Below are positions 1 to 7,704 of a stretch of DNA of 64,000 nt, in pieces (position 1 is the stretch's first letter; every line of letters starts with the position of its first letter). The notes beneath the pieces are model-generated. The model ran no database searches and had not been told where the DNA came from. It saw only the letters and a list, made by a program, of their open reading frames with translations. The stretch is from Microbacterium azadirachtae (lineage in GTDB: Bacteria; Actinomycetota; Actinomycetes; Actinomycetales; Microbacteriaceae), in contig NZ_JYIX01000035.1 of NCBI RefSeq assembly GCF_000956505.1, positions 62,001-126,000 of the forward strand, given 5' to 3'. The position numbers and the translations under genes were made by a program.

Positions 1-620
1 GAGTGGATCAGCACGGCGTCGCGAGCAAGGCCGCGTCCACACAGGGCATCTCGATCGCCGTCTCCGCGCCCAGCGAGTCGCTGCTCGGCGTCGACGCGAA
101 CGGGACGATCGAGACCTGGAACGGCACGAGCGGTGCGGCTCCGATCGTGGCGGGCGTGGTCGCGCTGGTGCGCGCGGCGCACCCCGACATGGACGCGAAC
201 AACGTGATCAACCACATCATCCAGACCGCGCGTCCCGCACCGCAGGCGACAGCGCACCCCGACCCGCTGTACGGCTACGGCCTCATCGACGCGGCCGCAG
301 CCGTGTCCGCGTCGCTGCCGTCGGTGGACCAGAACCCGCTCGGGGACCTGTCCGACTGGATCCGCCTGAATCGGCGCGCGCAGGCTCCTGCGCCCGCGCA
401 GCCGACCTCGACGCCGCTCGCGATCCCGCCGCTGCCGCGCGCCGATACGCCCACCAAGGCCACCTCGCCGCTGATCCCCAGCCCCGATTCGCTGCTGTAC
501 GGTACCCTGCCGCTCGTCGCACTCACGGTGCCTGGTATCCTGATAGCGCTTGGCGTCACCGCTGCTGCCCGGCGCATCCGTTCGGCGCGCGCATCTGCAC
601 GCCAAAATCCCGATGACTGA
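1..620 (+). CDS. Mycosin-like S8 serine protease, C-terminal part (5' truncated by window)
   Basis: Only the last ~205 residues lie in the window; the reading frame is open to the left edge. The segment GTSGAAP holds the subtilisin catalytic serine, followed by the usual post-active-site helix. A Pro/Ala-rich linker and one C-terminal membrane helix (LPLVALTVPGILIALGV) with a short basic tail follow. This order (subtilase domain, proline linker, terminal anchor) is that of mycosins, the membrane proteases of type VII secretion loci, acting outside the membrane. The ESX genes that would confirm this are off the window. An ordinary anchored subtilase is the alternative. The stop lies just before the NDH-2 ribosome site. 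Confidence 0.8.
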   Translation, partial: VDQHGVASKAASTQGISIAVSAPSESLLGVDANGTIETWNGTSGAAPIVAGVVALVRAAHPDMDANNVINHIIQTARPAPQATAHPDPLYGYGLIDAAAAVSASLPSVDQNPLGDLSDWIRLNRRAQAPAPAQPTSTPLAIPPLPRADTPTKATSPLIPSPDSLLYGTLPLVALTVPGILIALGVTAAARRIRSARASARQNPDD

Positions 621-633
621 GGAGTTAGCCTCC

Positions 634-2097
634 GTGACTGAGAGCACCGTGGCAAAGAGCACTGCCGTGCCCAAGATCCTGATCGTGGGCGGTGGTTACG
701 CCGGTTTCTACACCGCGTGGAAGCTCGAGAAGCACCTCCGCAAGGGTGAGGCCGAGGTCACGATGGTGGACCCGCTGCCGTACATGACCTACCAGCCCTT
801 CCTGCCGGAGGTCGCCGCCGGGTCGATCGAGCCGCGGCACGCGGTCGTCGCCCACCGTCGCCACCTTTCGCGTACGAACGTGGTGACCGCCAAGGTCACC
901 GGCATCGACCACGCCAACAAGGTCGCCACGATCGCGCCGGCCATGGGCGAGCCGTACGAGTTCGCGTACGACCAGATCGTCGTGACCGCCGGTGCCGTCT
1001 CGCGCACCTTCCCGATCCCCGGCATCGCCGACAACGCGATCGGGCTCAAGACGATCGAAGAGGCCGTCGCCGTGCGCGACAAGCTGCTGTCGAACTTCGA
1101 CAAGGCCGCTTCCATCCCGGCCGGGCCCGAGCGGGACCGCCTGCTCACGGTCATCGTCGTCGGCGGCGGTTTCGCAGGCATCGAGGCGTTCGCCGAGCTC
1201 CGCTCGTTCGCCTCATCGCTCATCTCGAAGTACCCGCAGCTGTCGTTCGACGACACGCACTTCCACCTCATCGAGGCGATGGGCCGGATCATGCCCGAGG
1301 TCTCGCTGAAGACCAGCGAGTGGGTGCTCAAGGATCTCGCCAAGCGCGGCGCGAACGTGCACCTGGACACGCAGGTGAAGGGCGCCGTCGACGGCAACGT
1401 CGAGCTGTCCACCGGCGAGGTCATCCCGTCCGACCTCATCGTCTGGACCGCGGGCGTCATGGCCAACCCCACCGTCGTGCGCGGCGGCGACCTCCCGGTC
1501 GAAGAGCGCGGACGCATCCAGACCCGCGCCGACCTGCGCGTGGGCACCCCCGAGGCGTTCGTCGAGGGAGCCTGGGCCGCCGGCGATGTGTCGGCCGTCC
1601 CCGACCTGTCCGGCGGCGGCGTCGGCGGCATGTGCGTGCCCAACGCGCAGCACGCCGTCCGTCAGGCCAAGCTGCTCGCGAAGAACCTCGTCGCGGTGCT
1701 GCGCGGTGAGACGCCCAAGGACTACTTCCACAAGAACCTCGGCGCCGTGGCGGGCCTCGGCCTCTACAACGGCGTCTTCCAGTCCGGCAAGCTCGCGCTC
1801 AAGGGCTTCGTGGCCTGGATCGCGCACCGCGGCTACCACGGCCTCGCGATGCCGTCGTGGGAGCGCAAGTTCCGCGTGCTGTGGGGCTGGTGGAACAACC
1901 TCTGGCTCGGCCGCGACATCGTCGGTCTCGAGGCGCTGCAGACGCCGCGCGCGGTGTTCGACGAGTTCGCCGCGCGCCCGCGACCGGCTGTGGACGCCGC
2001 ACCGGCGCCCGCTGCCGTCGCGCCCGCCGCGAGCAAGCCCGCCGCCGCTCAGCGCCCGGCCGCTGCGAAGAAGCCCGCCGAGGCCGCAGCCAAGTAA
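634..2097 (+). CDS. ndh: Type II NADH dehydrogenase (NDH-2)
   Basis: Single-subunit flavoprotein that oxidises NADH and reduces menaquinone without pumping protons, on the inner face of the membrane. The N-terminal FAD Rossmann motif VGGGYAGFY (~residues 18-26), a second NAD-binding motif VVGGGFAGIE (~170-180), the VWTAG segment (~270) and the WAAGDVSAVP motif (~313) are all present. 487 residues from the GTG at 634, chosen because AGGAG at 620-624 lies 9 nt upstream; an in-frame ATG at 613 overlaps the previous stop. The last ~40 residues are an Ala/Pro/Lys tail of low complexity. A perfect-stem terminator follows. Confidence 0.93.
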   Translation: MTESTVAKSTAVPKILIVGGGYAGFYTAWKLEKHLRKGEAEVTMVDPLPYMTYQPFLPEVAAGSIEPRHAVVAHRRHLSRTNVVTAKVTGIDHANKVATIAPAMGEPYEFAYDQIVVTAGAVSRTFPIPGIADNAIGLKTIEEAVAVRDKLLSNFDKAASIPAGPERDRLLTVIVVGGGFAGIEAFAELRSFASSLISKYPQLSFDDTHFHLIEAMGRIMPEVSLKTSEWVLKDLAKRGANVHLDTQVKGAVDGNVELSTGEVIPSDLIVWTAGVMANPTVVRGGDLPVEERGRIQTRADLRVGTPEAFVEGAWAAGDVSAVPDLSGGGVGGMCVPNAQHAVRQAKLLAKNLVAVLRGETPKDYFHKNLGAVAGLGLYNGVFQSGKLALKGFVAWIAHRGYHGLAMPSWERKFRVLWGWWNNLWLGRDIVGLEALQTPRAVFDEFAARPRPAVDAAPAPAAVAPAASKPAAAQRPAAAKKPAEAAAK

Positions 2098-2105
2098 GGC
2101 CCTCC

Positions 2106-2152
2106 CGAACGCCCCCGGATTCCGCTCACGAGCGCGGATCCGGGGGCGTTCG
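2106..2152 (+). terminator. Terminator after ndh
   Basis: Perfect 15-bp inverted repeat (CGAACGCCCCCGGAT, 2106-2120, with 2138-2152) followed by a short pyrimidine run. It ends the ndh transcript before gadB; G+C-rich stems without a long U tract are normal in these genomes. Confidence 0.8.
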
Positions 2153-2222
2153 CCTTTCACAGCCCGGATCGACGCCGATGCTATGGTGGCGCCCGAACGC
2201 CGCGCTCGGATCCGGAGGCACC

Positions 2223-3593
2223 ATGTCGCAGGAACGCATCCACGTCAACCCGCTGCACCGCCGGGCCGGATCCGGCCTCTTCGTCGACAAGCACCGGATC
2301 CCGGACCGCGGCATGGATCCGCTCACGGCTTATCACGTCGTGAGCGACGAGACCATGCTCGACGGCAATGCCCGGCTGAACCTGGCCACCTTCGTCACCA
2401 CCTGGATGGACGAGGAGGCGCAGCGGCTCTATGCCGAGGCCGTCGACAAGAACATGATCGACAAGGACGAGTATCCGCAGACGGCCGCGATCGAGACCTA
2501 CTGCCAGCGCATGATCGCCGAGCTCTGGCACGCTCCTGATGCGGCGGCGGCGCCTGCGACGTCGACGATCGGATCCAGCGAGGCGTGCATGCTCGCCGGG
2601 ATCGCGCTGAAGCGCCGCTGGCAGGAGAAGCGGCGTGCGGCAGGGCAGGATGCGTCCCGGCCCAACCTCGTGATGTCCAGCGCGGTGCAGGTCTGCTGGG
2701 AGAAGTTCTGCAACTACTTCGAGGTGGAGGCGCGCTACGTACCGGTGAGCGCGGAGCATCCGGCCCTCGATGGCGCATTGCTGGAGCAGTACGTCGACGA
2801 GAACACGATCGGCGTGGTCGCGATCCTCGGCGTCACCTACACGGGCGCGTACGAGCCCGTCGCCGAGATCGCCGCGGTGCTCGACGCCATCGCCGCCGAG
2901 CATGGCCACGATGTGCCGATCCATGTCGACGCGGCCTCGGGGGGAATGGTGGCGCCGTTCCTGGATCCGGATCTCGAGTGGGACTTCCGGGTGGCCCGCG
3001 TCGCGTCCGTCAACACCTCAGGACACAAGTACGGGCTGGTCTATCCGGGGCTCGGCTGGGTCGTCTGGCGCGACGCGGAGGCGCTGCCGGAGTCGATGGT
3101 GTTCCGGGTCAGCTATCTCGGCGGCGACATGCCGACCCTGGCGCTGAACTTCTCGCGGCCGGGTGCGCAGGTGCTGCTGCAGTTCTATCTGTTCCTGCGG
3201 CTGGGGCGGGACGGGTACGCGGAGGTGCAGGGAACGTCACGGGCCGTGGCGCGCTACCTCGCCGACGGGATCGGCGGCATGGAGCCGTTCGCGCTCATCA
3301 GCGACGGCTCGACGATCCCCGTGTTCGCCTGGCGCCTCGTCGACGGGCACACCGCGAACTGGACGCTCTATGACCTGTCCGACCGGCTGCGGATGCGGGG
3401 CTGGCTGGTTCCCGCCTATCCGTTGCCGGACGACATGGCGGAGATCACGGTCCAGCGGATCGTGATCCGCAACGGCGTCACGATGGACCTCGCCGAGGCG
3501 CTGCTCGCCACGATCCGCGAGGAGGTCGCGTATCTGGACGCGCTGACCTCGCCGCTGCCGGATCGGACCGCGAGCCCGGCGTTCCGGCACTGA
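2223..3593 (+). CDS. gadB: Glutamate decarboxylase
   Basis: PLP enzyme converting glutamate to 4-aminobutyrate plus CO2 with proton consumption, usually for acid resistance. 456 residues, as for E. coli GadB (466). HVDAASGG (~residue 236) and the Schiff-base lysine in SGHKYG (~K269) are clear. The C-terminal GadB tail that closes the active site is shorter here. Start ATG 2223 has GGAGG at 2214-2218 and matches the family N terminus (RxxADxHRxPxxGM-like region). No glutamate/GABA antiporter is adjacent, so a full acid-resistance unit is not shown here. The YciI-like gene follows after 12 nt. Confidence 0.93.
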   Translation: MSQERIHVNPLHRRAGSGLFVDKHRIPDRGMDPLTAYHVVSDETMLDGNARLNLATFVTTWMDEEAQRLYAEAVDKNMIDKDEYPQTAAIETYCQRMIAELWHAPDAAAAPATSTIGSSEACMLAGIALKRRWQEKRRAAGQDASRPNLVMSSAVQVCWEKFCNYFEVEARYVPVSAEHPALDGALLEQYVDENTIGVVAILGVTYTGAYEPVAEIAAVLDAIAAEHGHDVPIHVDAASGGMVAPFLDPDLEWDFRVARVASVNTSGHKYGLVYPGLGWVVWRDAEALPESMVFRVSYLGGDMPTLALNFSRPGAQVLLQFYLFLRLGRDGYAEVQGTSRAVARYLADGIGGMEPFALISDGSTIPVFAWRLVDGHTANWTLYDLSDRLRMRGWLVPAYPLPDDMAEITVQRIVIRNGVTMDLAEALLATIREEVAYLDALTSPLPDRTASPAFRH

Positions 3594-3605
3594 GGGGTTG
3601 GATCG

Positions 3606-3914
3606 ATGAATGTCGTCGTCCTCTACCGTCTACGCGACGGCGTCGATCGCGCCCGGATCCTCGAGGTCTTCCCTCGTCACCAGGCGTACTACCGGGCCTT
3701 TCATGAGGCGGGGGACGGGCTGATCGCACTCGGCCCGTTCGCGACAGCGGATCCTGCCGCCGGATCCATGGGCGTCTTCTCGTCGCGCGAGGCCGCGGAG
3801 CGCTTCATCGCCGCGGATCCGTTCGCGACGGAGGGACTCGCCGAGCCGCGGATCCTGGACTGGAACGCTGTCTGGCTGGAGTCCGGTCTCGGCGACGGGG
3901 GCGGAGATGGGTGA
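3606..3914 (+). CDS. YciI-like domain protein
   Basis: 102 residues with a ferredoxin-like YCII/DABB-type fold: N-terminal strand VVVLYR, a histidine in the first helix (RHQAYYRAFHEAG), then GLIALGPFAT and the GSMGVFSSREAAERFIAADPF segment typical of YciI. The family may act in small dimeric enzymes; no reaction can be assigned. It starts 12 nt after gadB and overlaps the next gene by 8 nt, so it is probably translated in one operon with gadB and the PASTA protein. Confidence 0.8.
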   Translation: MNVVVLYRLRDGVDRARILEVFPRHQAYYRAFHEAGDGLIALGPFATADPAAGSMGVFSSREAAERFIAADPFATEGLAEPRILDWNAVWLESGLGDGGGDG

Positions 3915-4296
3915 GCGTCGTCGTGTGGTCGTCCCGGACTTCGTCGGTGAGCCCGTCCACGTCGCGATGGAAGCCGCGGCCGAGGTGGGCCTGGTGCTGG
4001 TCGGTCCGGATCCGGATGGTCCGAGTCTCCGTGCGCTCACCTGGCCTGGGCTGTTCTGGGTGACGGCGCAGTGGACGCTGCCGGGGATCGCTGTCGAGTG
4101 GGGATCCGAGGTCGAGGTCGACTTCATCGAAGACGGCGAGAGCAGGAGCGATGTGCGCGCCGGGGCGGGCGATCCCGTACCCGCGCTTTCCCGCCATGCC
4201 GAGCCCGAGGACGATCCGGACGTCCTGACAGTCCGCAGCTCGGAACAGCCGGATCCGCCGGCGGGGGCGCGGGGCGAGGAGAATCGTCGGGAATGA
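3907..4296 (+). CDS. Single PASTA-domain protein, cytoplasmic
   Basis: 129 residues. Residues ~7-70 (VVVPDFVGEPVHVAMEAA...) fit one PASTA repeat: V-P-x-hhG-x2-hxxA followed by a helix and three strands. No signal peptide or membrane segment is present, unlike PknB-type kinases or PBPs, so the domain stands alone. The C-terminal half is acidic, Pro-rich and likely disordered. It overlaps the YciI gene by 8 nt. Function unknown. Confidence 0.7.
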   Translation: MGERRRVVVPDFVGEPVHVAMEAAAEVGLVLVGPDPDGPSLRALTWPGLFWVTAQWTLPGIAVEWGSEVEVDFIEDGESRSDVRAGAGDPVPALSRHAEPEDDPDVLTVRSSEQPDPPAGARGEENRRE

Positions 4297-4312
4297 TCGA
4301 ACAGGAGGAACC

Positions 4313-5170
4313 GTGACCGACCTCGAGACGATCGCGGCGGACCTGTACGCAGGGCCGCCCGGCGACTTCGTGTCGTCCCGGAACGCGCGTGCGAAGGAGG
4401 CGGACGACGCCGATCTCGCTGCGCGCATCAGGGCGCTGCGAAAGCCGAGCGTCTCCGCGTGGGTCGTGAACGTGTTCGCCCGCGAGCGTGCACAGCAGCT
4501 CGGAGAGGCGCTGCGCCTGGCCGACGATCTCAGGGAGGCGCAGGCTGACGTCGATGCGGTGACGCTCGCGCGCCTCACCCGTGAACGCCGCGCCCTGACG
4601 AACCGCCTCTCGGACGATGCCGTCGCCCTGGCCACCGCACGCGGGGAGAGAGTCACTGCTTCGACCCTTGAAGCCGTCCGGCAGACGATCACGGCCGCGT
4701 TCTTCGACGCGATCGCGGCCGCGGCCGTCGCTTCAGGCCGGCTCGTGCACGAACTCGAGCCGGCGTCGGATTTCCCGCTCGATCTGGACACGGTCGTCGG
4801 TGGCGGTGCCCCGGACGCGCCGGAGGCGCCGCCCGTGCCCGTGGACGAGGTCAAGGCGCGGCGCGAACTGAGGAAGGCGCAGAGTACGCTCCACGACGCC
4901 GAGCAGGCGCACGCCCGCGCCGGCCGGGACTTGGCCGCCGCGGACCGGGAGGTACGGGACGCCGCGAATCGCGTCGCCCAAGCGGAAGCCCGGATCGCGC
5001 GGCTCGAAGCGGAGTTGTCCGCGGCAAGGGCCGCCGTCAGCGCCGTGCGCAATGAGGTGACGACCGCCGAAGACCGGCAGGCGCGGGCGGCCGACGATGT
5101 CGCGACGACGGAGAAGGCAGTGGAGACGGCGCGCCGTGCCCTGGGCCGGCTGACCGGCGACTCGGCCTGA
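4313..5170 (+). CDS. Coiled-coil protein of a conserved actinobacterial family
   Basis: 285 residues. The N terminus has the pattern LYxGPPxxFVxxRNxxAKxA...LRKPSxxAWxVN, which I recognise from many actinobacterial uncharacterised proteins of similar length. From ~residue 180 to the end it is a long Ala/Arg/Glu-rich coiled coil. No signal peptide, no enzymatic motif. The GTG start has AGGAGG at 4303-4308. Its stop meets the convergent MepB-like gene almost end to end. Function unknown. Confidence 0.75.
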   Translation: MTDLETIAADLYAGPPGDFVSSRNARAKEADDADLAARIRALRKPSVSAWVVNVFARERAQQLGEALRLADDLREAQADVDAVTLARLTRERRALTNRLSDDAVALATARGERVTASTLEAVRQTITAAFFDAIAAAAVASGRLVHELEPASDFPLDLDTVVGGGAPDAPEAPPVPVDEVKARRELRKAQSTLHDAEQAHARAGRDLAAADREVRDAANRVAQAEARIARLEAELSAARAAVSAVRNEVTTAEDRQARAADDVATTEKAVETARRALGRLTGDSA

Positions 5171-5172
5171 TC

Positions 5173-5604
5173 TCAGTACTCCTGGAACGCGGATCCCTGA
5201 GCACGTTGCGTGGCGGTTGCCTGAGCGTTCAGCTCGTCGCACCAGTTCGGGTATATCCGGAATCCGCGCTTACCAGGGTGCTTGCCCGAGGTGATGCCGA
5301 GCGCTGCGAGGTGGGCGCTGGTGAACCGGAACACGCCGCGGCGGCCCTGTTGCTCCACGAAGACGTACAGCCCTGCGGCGAGGTCGTCGTCACCGAATGG
5401 CGCCGTGGCTCCGTCGGCATCCCGCTGCCAGAAGGCGACGAAGGCGCCGGGCTTGGTCGGAGTGTTCCGTGCCGTCCTGATGTGCCATTTCTCGTCGCCG
5501 ATTCGAGCGACACCCGACTCGTAGTCGCTGTTCTGACTCGCCGGAGTCACCGCAACAGGCATCCGCCGGACGGCCGCGTAGGCCTCGAACGCAGGGAACC
5601 GCAT
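5173..5604 (-). CDS. MepB-like protein
   Basis: 143 residues resembling the MepB family (named from the Staphylococcus mepRAB operon; biochemical role unknown). Family landmarks are YESGVARIGDEKWHIRTA, the TPTKPGAFVAFWQRD segment, APFGDDD, and the C-terminal GKRGFRIYPNW plus an ATxxQ helix. ATG 5604 is preceded on the minus strand by TACGTT with exactly 6 nt between, the leaderless-promoter pattern of this window. No MATE pump or MarR regulator is beside it, so the staphylococcal context is absent. Confidence 0.78.
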   Translation of the reverse strand: MRFPAFEAYAAVRRMPVAVTPASQNSDYESGVARIGDEKWHIRTARNTPTKPGAFVAFWQRDADGATAPFGDDDLAAGLYVFVEQQGRRGVFRFTSAHLAALGITSGKHPGKRGFRIYPNWCDELNAQATATQRAQGSAFQEY

Positions 5605-5645
5605 CCCGCCAACGTATCGCGCGTTGCGCGAGGCCGTGGTGGACC

Positions 5646-6200
5646 TCAGCCGGCGGGCACCCATTCGGCGTTCATGTCGGGGCGGATCACCATGGTCTCG
5701 CCCGGCTGGAGCGCGTGGTCGCCCGGGTCGGTGCCGACGTGGTTGTACCGCCCGAGCATGAGACCGTTCGTGCAGAGGCGGTCGCCGATGGACCAGGTGT
5801 TGTCGCCGGGGGCAGCTGTGTAGCCGACAATGTTCCCTGCGGTGTCGCGGTTCACGGTGCCGGTTGCACCGTCGGACGGTCCTCGGTCTGCGGCGTCTCC
5901 GACGAGCCTGCCGTAGCTGTGGCCGTTGACGTCGAAGATCTGGATCTTCGAATAGGTCGTGCACCCCTTCGGGAGGTCGCTGACCTTCACGCTGATCCCG
6001 TCCCCGAGCCAGATGACTCGGTCCGGATCGGGGGTCGGACTGGTCGTGGGATGCAGTGTCGCCTTCGGCGCGCCCGCCGCGGTCGACTGAGAGTGAGGCG
6101 ACGACGTGACGGCTGCGATGACAGGCGGTGCCGCGAGAGCCACGAGCCCGGCGACGGCGAGCCCCGTCACCGCGTACGTGATCATCGCGGAGCGCTTCAT
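5646..6200 (-). CDS. Membrane-anchored or secreted protein with LysM-like C terminus
   Basis: 184 residues. Residues 6-32 are a signal/anchor (MITYAVTGLAVAGLVALAAP). A Thr/Pro/Ser linker follows. The last ~55 residues (YTAAPGDNTWSIGDRLC... LQPGETMVIRP) match the LysM pattern PGD-x-W-x-I ... L-x-PG-x-x-hxI, a peptidoglycan-binding fold, but with an insert. Three cysteines lie outside the cell if exported. Start ATG 6200 has TACATT 6 nt upstream, so a leaderless mRNA is likely. Probable cell-wall protein; partner unknown. Confidence 0.65.
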   Translation of the reverse strand: MKRSAMITYAVTGLAVAGLVALAAPPVIAAVTSSPHSQSTAAGAPKATLHPTTSPTPDPDRVIWLGDGISVKVSDLPKGCTTYSKIQIFDVNGHSYGRLVGDAADRGPSDGATGTVNRDTAGNIVGYTAAPGDNTWSIGDRLCTNGLMLGRYNHVGTDPGDHALQPGETMVIRPDMNAEWVPAG

Positions 6201-6225
6201 GGGATGAATGTAACTCGCCCACCGT

Positions 6226-6297
6226 CGTTTTGGGGCGCAGAATCCCTCGGAATCACGGCCGGACGCGCCCCGAAACGACTGAACGCGCCCCAAAACG
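6226..6297. repeat. Three copies of a 13-bp motif, one inverted
   Basis: CGTTTTGGGGCGC at 6226-6238 is the reverse complement of GCGCCCCAAAACG at 6285-6297. A third copy with one change (GCGCCCCGAAACG) is at 6265-6277, 20 bp before the last. They lie between the LysM-like gene and the tRNA. They could form alternative hairpins, act as a REP-like repeat, or bind a regulator. Confidence 0.7.
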
Positions 6298-6320
6298 GCG
6301 ATCAGCGGCGCGCGCATCGG

Positions 6321-6393
6321 TGCCCCCGCTGGGATTCGAACCCAGACTGAAGCGATTTTAAGTCGCCTGCCTCTGCCGTTGGGCTACGGGGGC
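6321..6393 (-). tRNA. tRNA-Leu (anticodon UAA) with short variable loop
   Basis: 73 nt fold into a full cloverleaf: perfect 7-bp acceptor stem (GCCCCCG/CGGGGGC), 3-bp D stem, anticodon stem GGCGA/TCGCT with loop CTTAAAA, and T stem CTGGG/CCCAG with TTCGAAT loop. The anticodon UAA (minus strand, 6360-6358) reads the leucine codon UUA, very rare in this genome. The variable region is only 5 nt (TCAGT), whereas normal bacterial tRNA-Leu has a long variable arm. No CCA is encoded. Confidence 0.9.
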
Positions 6394-6459
6394 CGCCCAT
6401 TGAGCCTAGCGAGCGCGGCACCGTGAGCGATGTTGACTCGGAGCCAATAGGGTGGGGGA

Positions 6460-7704
6460 GTGCTCGAGCTCATCGCCGATCAGGGCCATGCGACCCCCCG
6501 TCCCACTGCGCACGCCTGGGAGGATCCGGCCCGATGGTGGCCGAGGCTGACCGAGGCCACGGCGCACTTGCCCGCGCCGGTCGCCGTCATCGACCTCGAG
6601 GCGCTCCGCTACAACACGATGGACATGGTGGTGCGCACCGGCGGGCTGCCGATCCGGATCGCGACGAAGTCGGTGCGCGTGCGGGAAGTCATCGACGCCG
6701 TTCTCAGAGTGCCGGGCTACCGCGGTCTGCTCGCGTTCACCCTGGCCGAGGCGCTCTGGCTCGCCGAGGACCATGACGACATCGTGCTCGCCTATCCGAC
6801 CGCCGACCGTCAGAGCCTCGAACGGCTGCTCACCGATGAGCGAGCCAGCGCGCGGATCACCCTCATGGTCGACGACGAATCCCAGCTCGACTTCATCGAC
6901 GCGGTCGTCGCACCCGCCGGACGCCCCCGGGTGCGCATCGCGATCGACGCCGACGCCTCCTGGCGCGCCCCCGCACTCGGCCACATCGGCGTCTTCCGCT
7001 CGCCGCTGCACACTCCGGACGAGGTCGCCCGGTTCGCCCGTCGGGCCGCCGAGCGCGACGGGTTCCACCTGGTCGGTCTGCAGATGTACGAGGCGCAGAT
7101 CGCAGGACAGGGCGACGACACCGGCAGCGGGGACACCCTGATCCGGACCGTGCAGGCGCAGTCGCGCCAGGAGCTGCGCGAGCGTCGCACGCGCATCGTC
7201 GAGGCGGTGCGGGCGCTCGTGCCCCTCGAATTCGTCACCGGAGGAGGGACGGGATCCCTCGAGTACACCGGATCCGATCCCGTCCTCACCGAGATCACGG
7301 CCGGGAGCGGGCTGCTCGCCGGACACCTCTTCGACGGCTACCGGGCCTTCGCTCCGGCGCCCGCCAGCGCGATCGCCTTCGATGTGGTGCGCCGGCCCGC
7401 ACCCGATATCGCGACGATCCTCGGCGGCGGATGGATCGCGTCCGGGCCCCCGGTGGCATCGCGCCAGCCCGCACCCGTGTGGCCGCAGGGCCTGCAGACG
7501 GCGCCGCGGGAGGCCGCGGGCGAGGTGCAGACGCCGCTGCGCGGCGAGGCCGCTCGCACGCTCCGGATCGGCGACCGCGTCTGGCTGCGGCATGCGAAGA
7601 GCGGTGAGCCGGCAGAGCGGATCCTGAGCTACCACCTGGTGGACGGCGATCGCGTCGTCGCAGAGCTGCCCACGTATCGCGGTGAGGGGAAGGCGTTCCT
7701 ATGA
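6460..7704 (+). CDS. Alanine racemase-fold PLP protein (amino acid deaminase/aldolase family)
   Basis: 414 residues. The N-terminal TIM-barrel has the PLP lysine in IRIATKSVR, the position of K in D-threonine aldolase/D-serine dehydratase-like enzymes (AVIDLEALRYN just before). HLVGLQMYEAQIAG and FVTGGGTGSLEYT are barrel strands near the phosphate. The C-terminal part (GDRVWLRHAKSGEPAE...) is the small beta domain of that family. GTG 6460 is 6 nt after TAGGGT, indicating a leaderless mRNA. The stop overlaps the next start (ATGA), so it is translationally coupled to the lactone-oxidase gene. Substrate unknown. Confidence 0.82.
   Translation: MLELIADQGHATPRPTAHAWEDPARWWPRLTEATAHLPAPVAVIDLEALRYNTMDMVVRTGGLPIRIATKSVRVREVIDAVLRVPGYRGLLAFTLAEALWLAEDHDDIVLAYPTADRQSLERLLTDERASARITLMVDDESQLDFIDAVVAPAGRPRVRIAIDADASWRAPALGHIGVFRSPLHTPDEVARFARRAAERDGFHLVGLQMYEAQIAGQGDDTGSGDTLIRTVQAQSRQELRERRTRIVEAVRALVPLEFVTGGGTGSLEYTGSDPVLTEITAGSGLLAGHLFDGYRAFAPAPASAIAFDVVRRPAPDIATILGGGWIASGPPVASRQPAPVWPQGLQTAPREAAGEVQTPLRGEAARTLRIGDRVWLRHAKSGEPAERILSYHLVDGDRVVAELPTYRGEGKAFL

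Noticed and set aside
6321..6393. tRNA as an attachment site of an integrated element
   Set aside because: No integrase, no direct repeat of the tRNA 3' end and no foreign-looking genes nearby.
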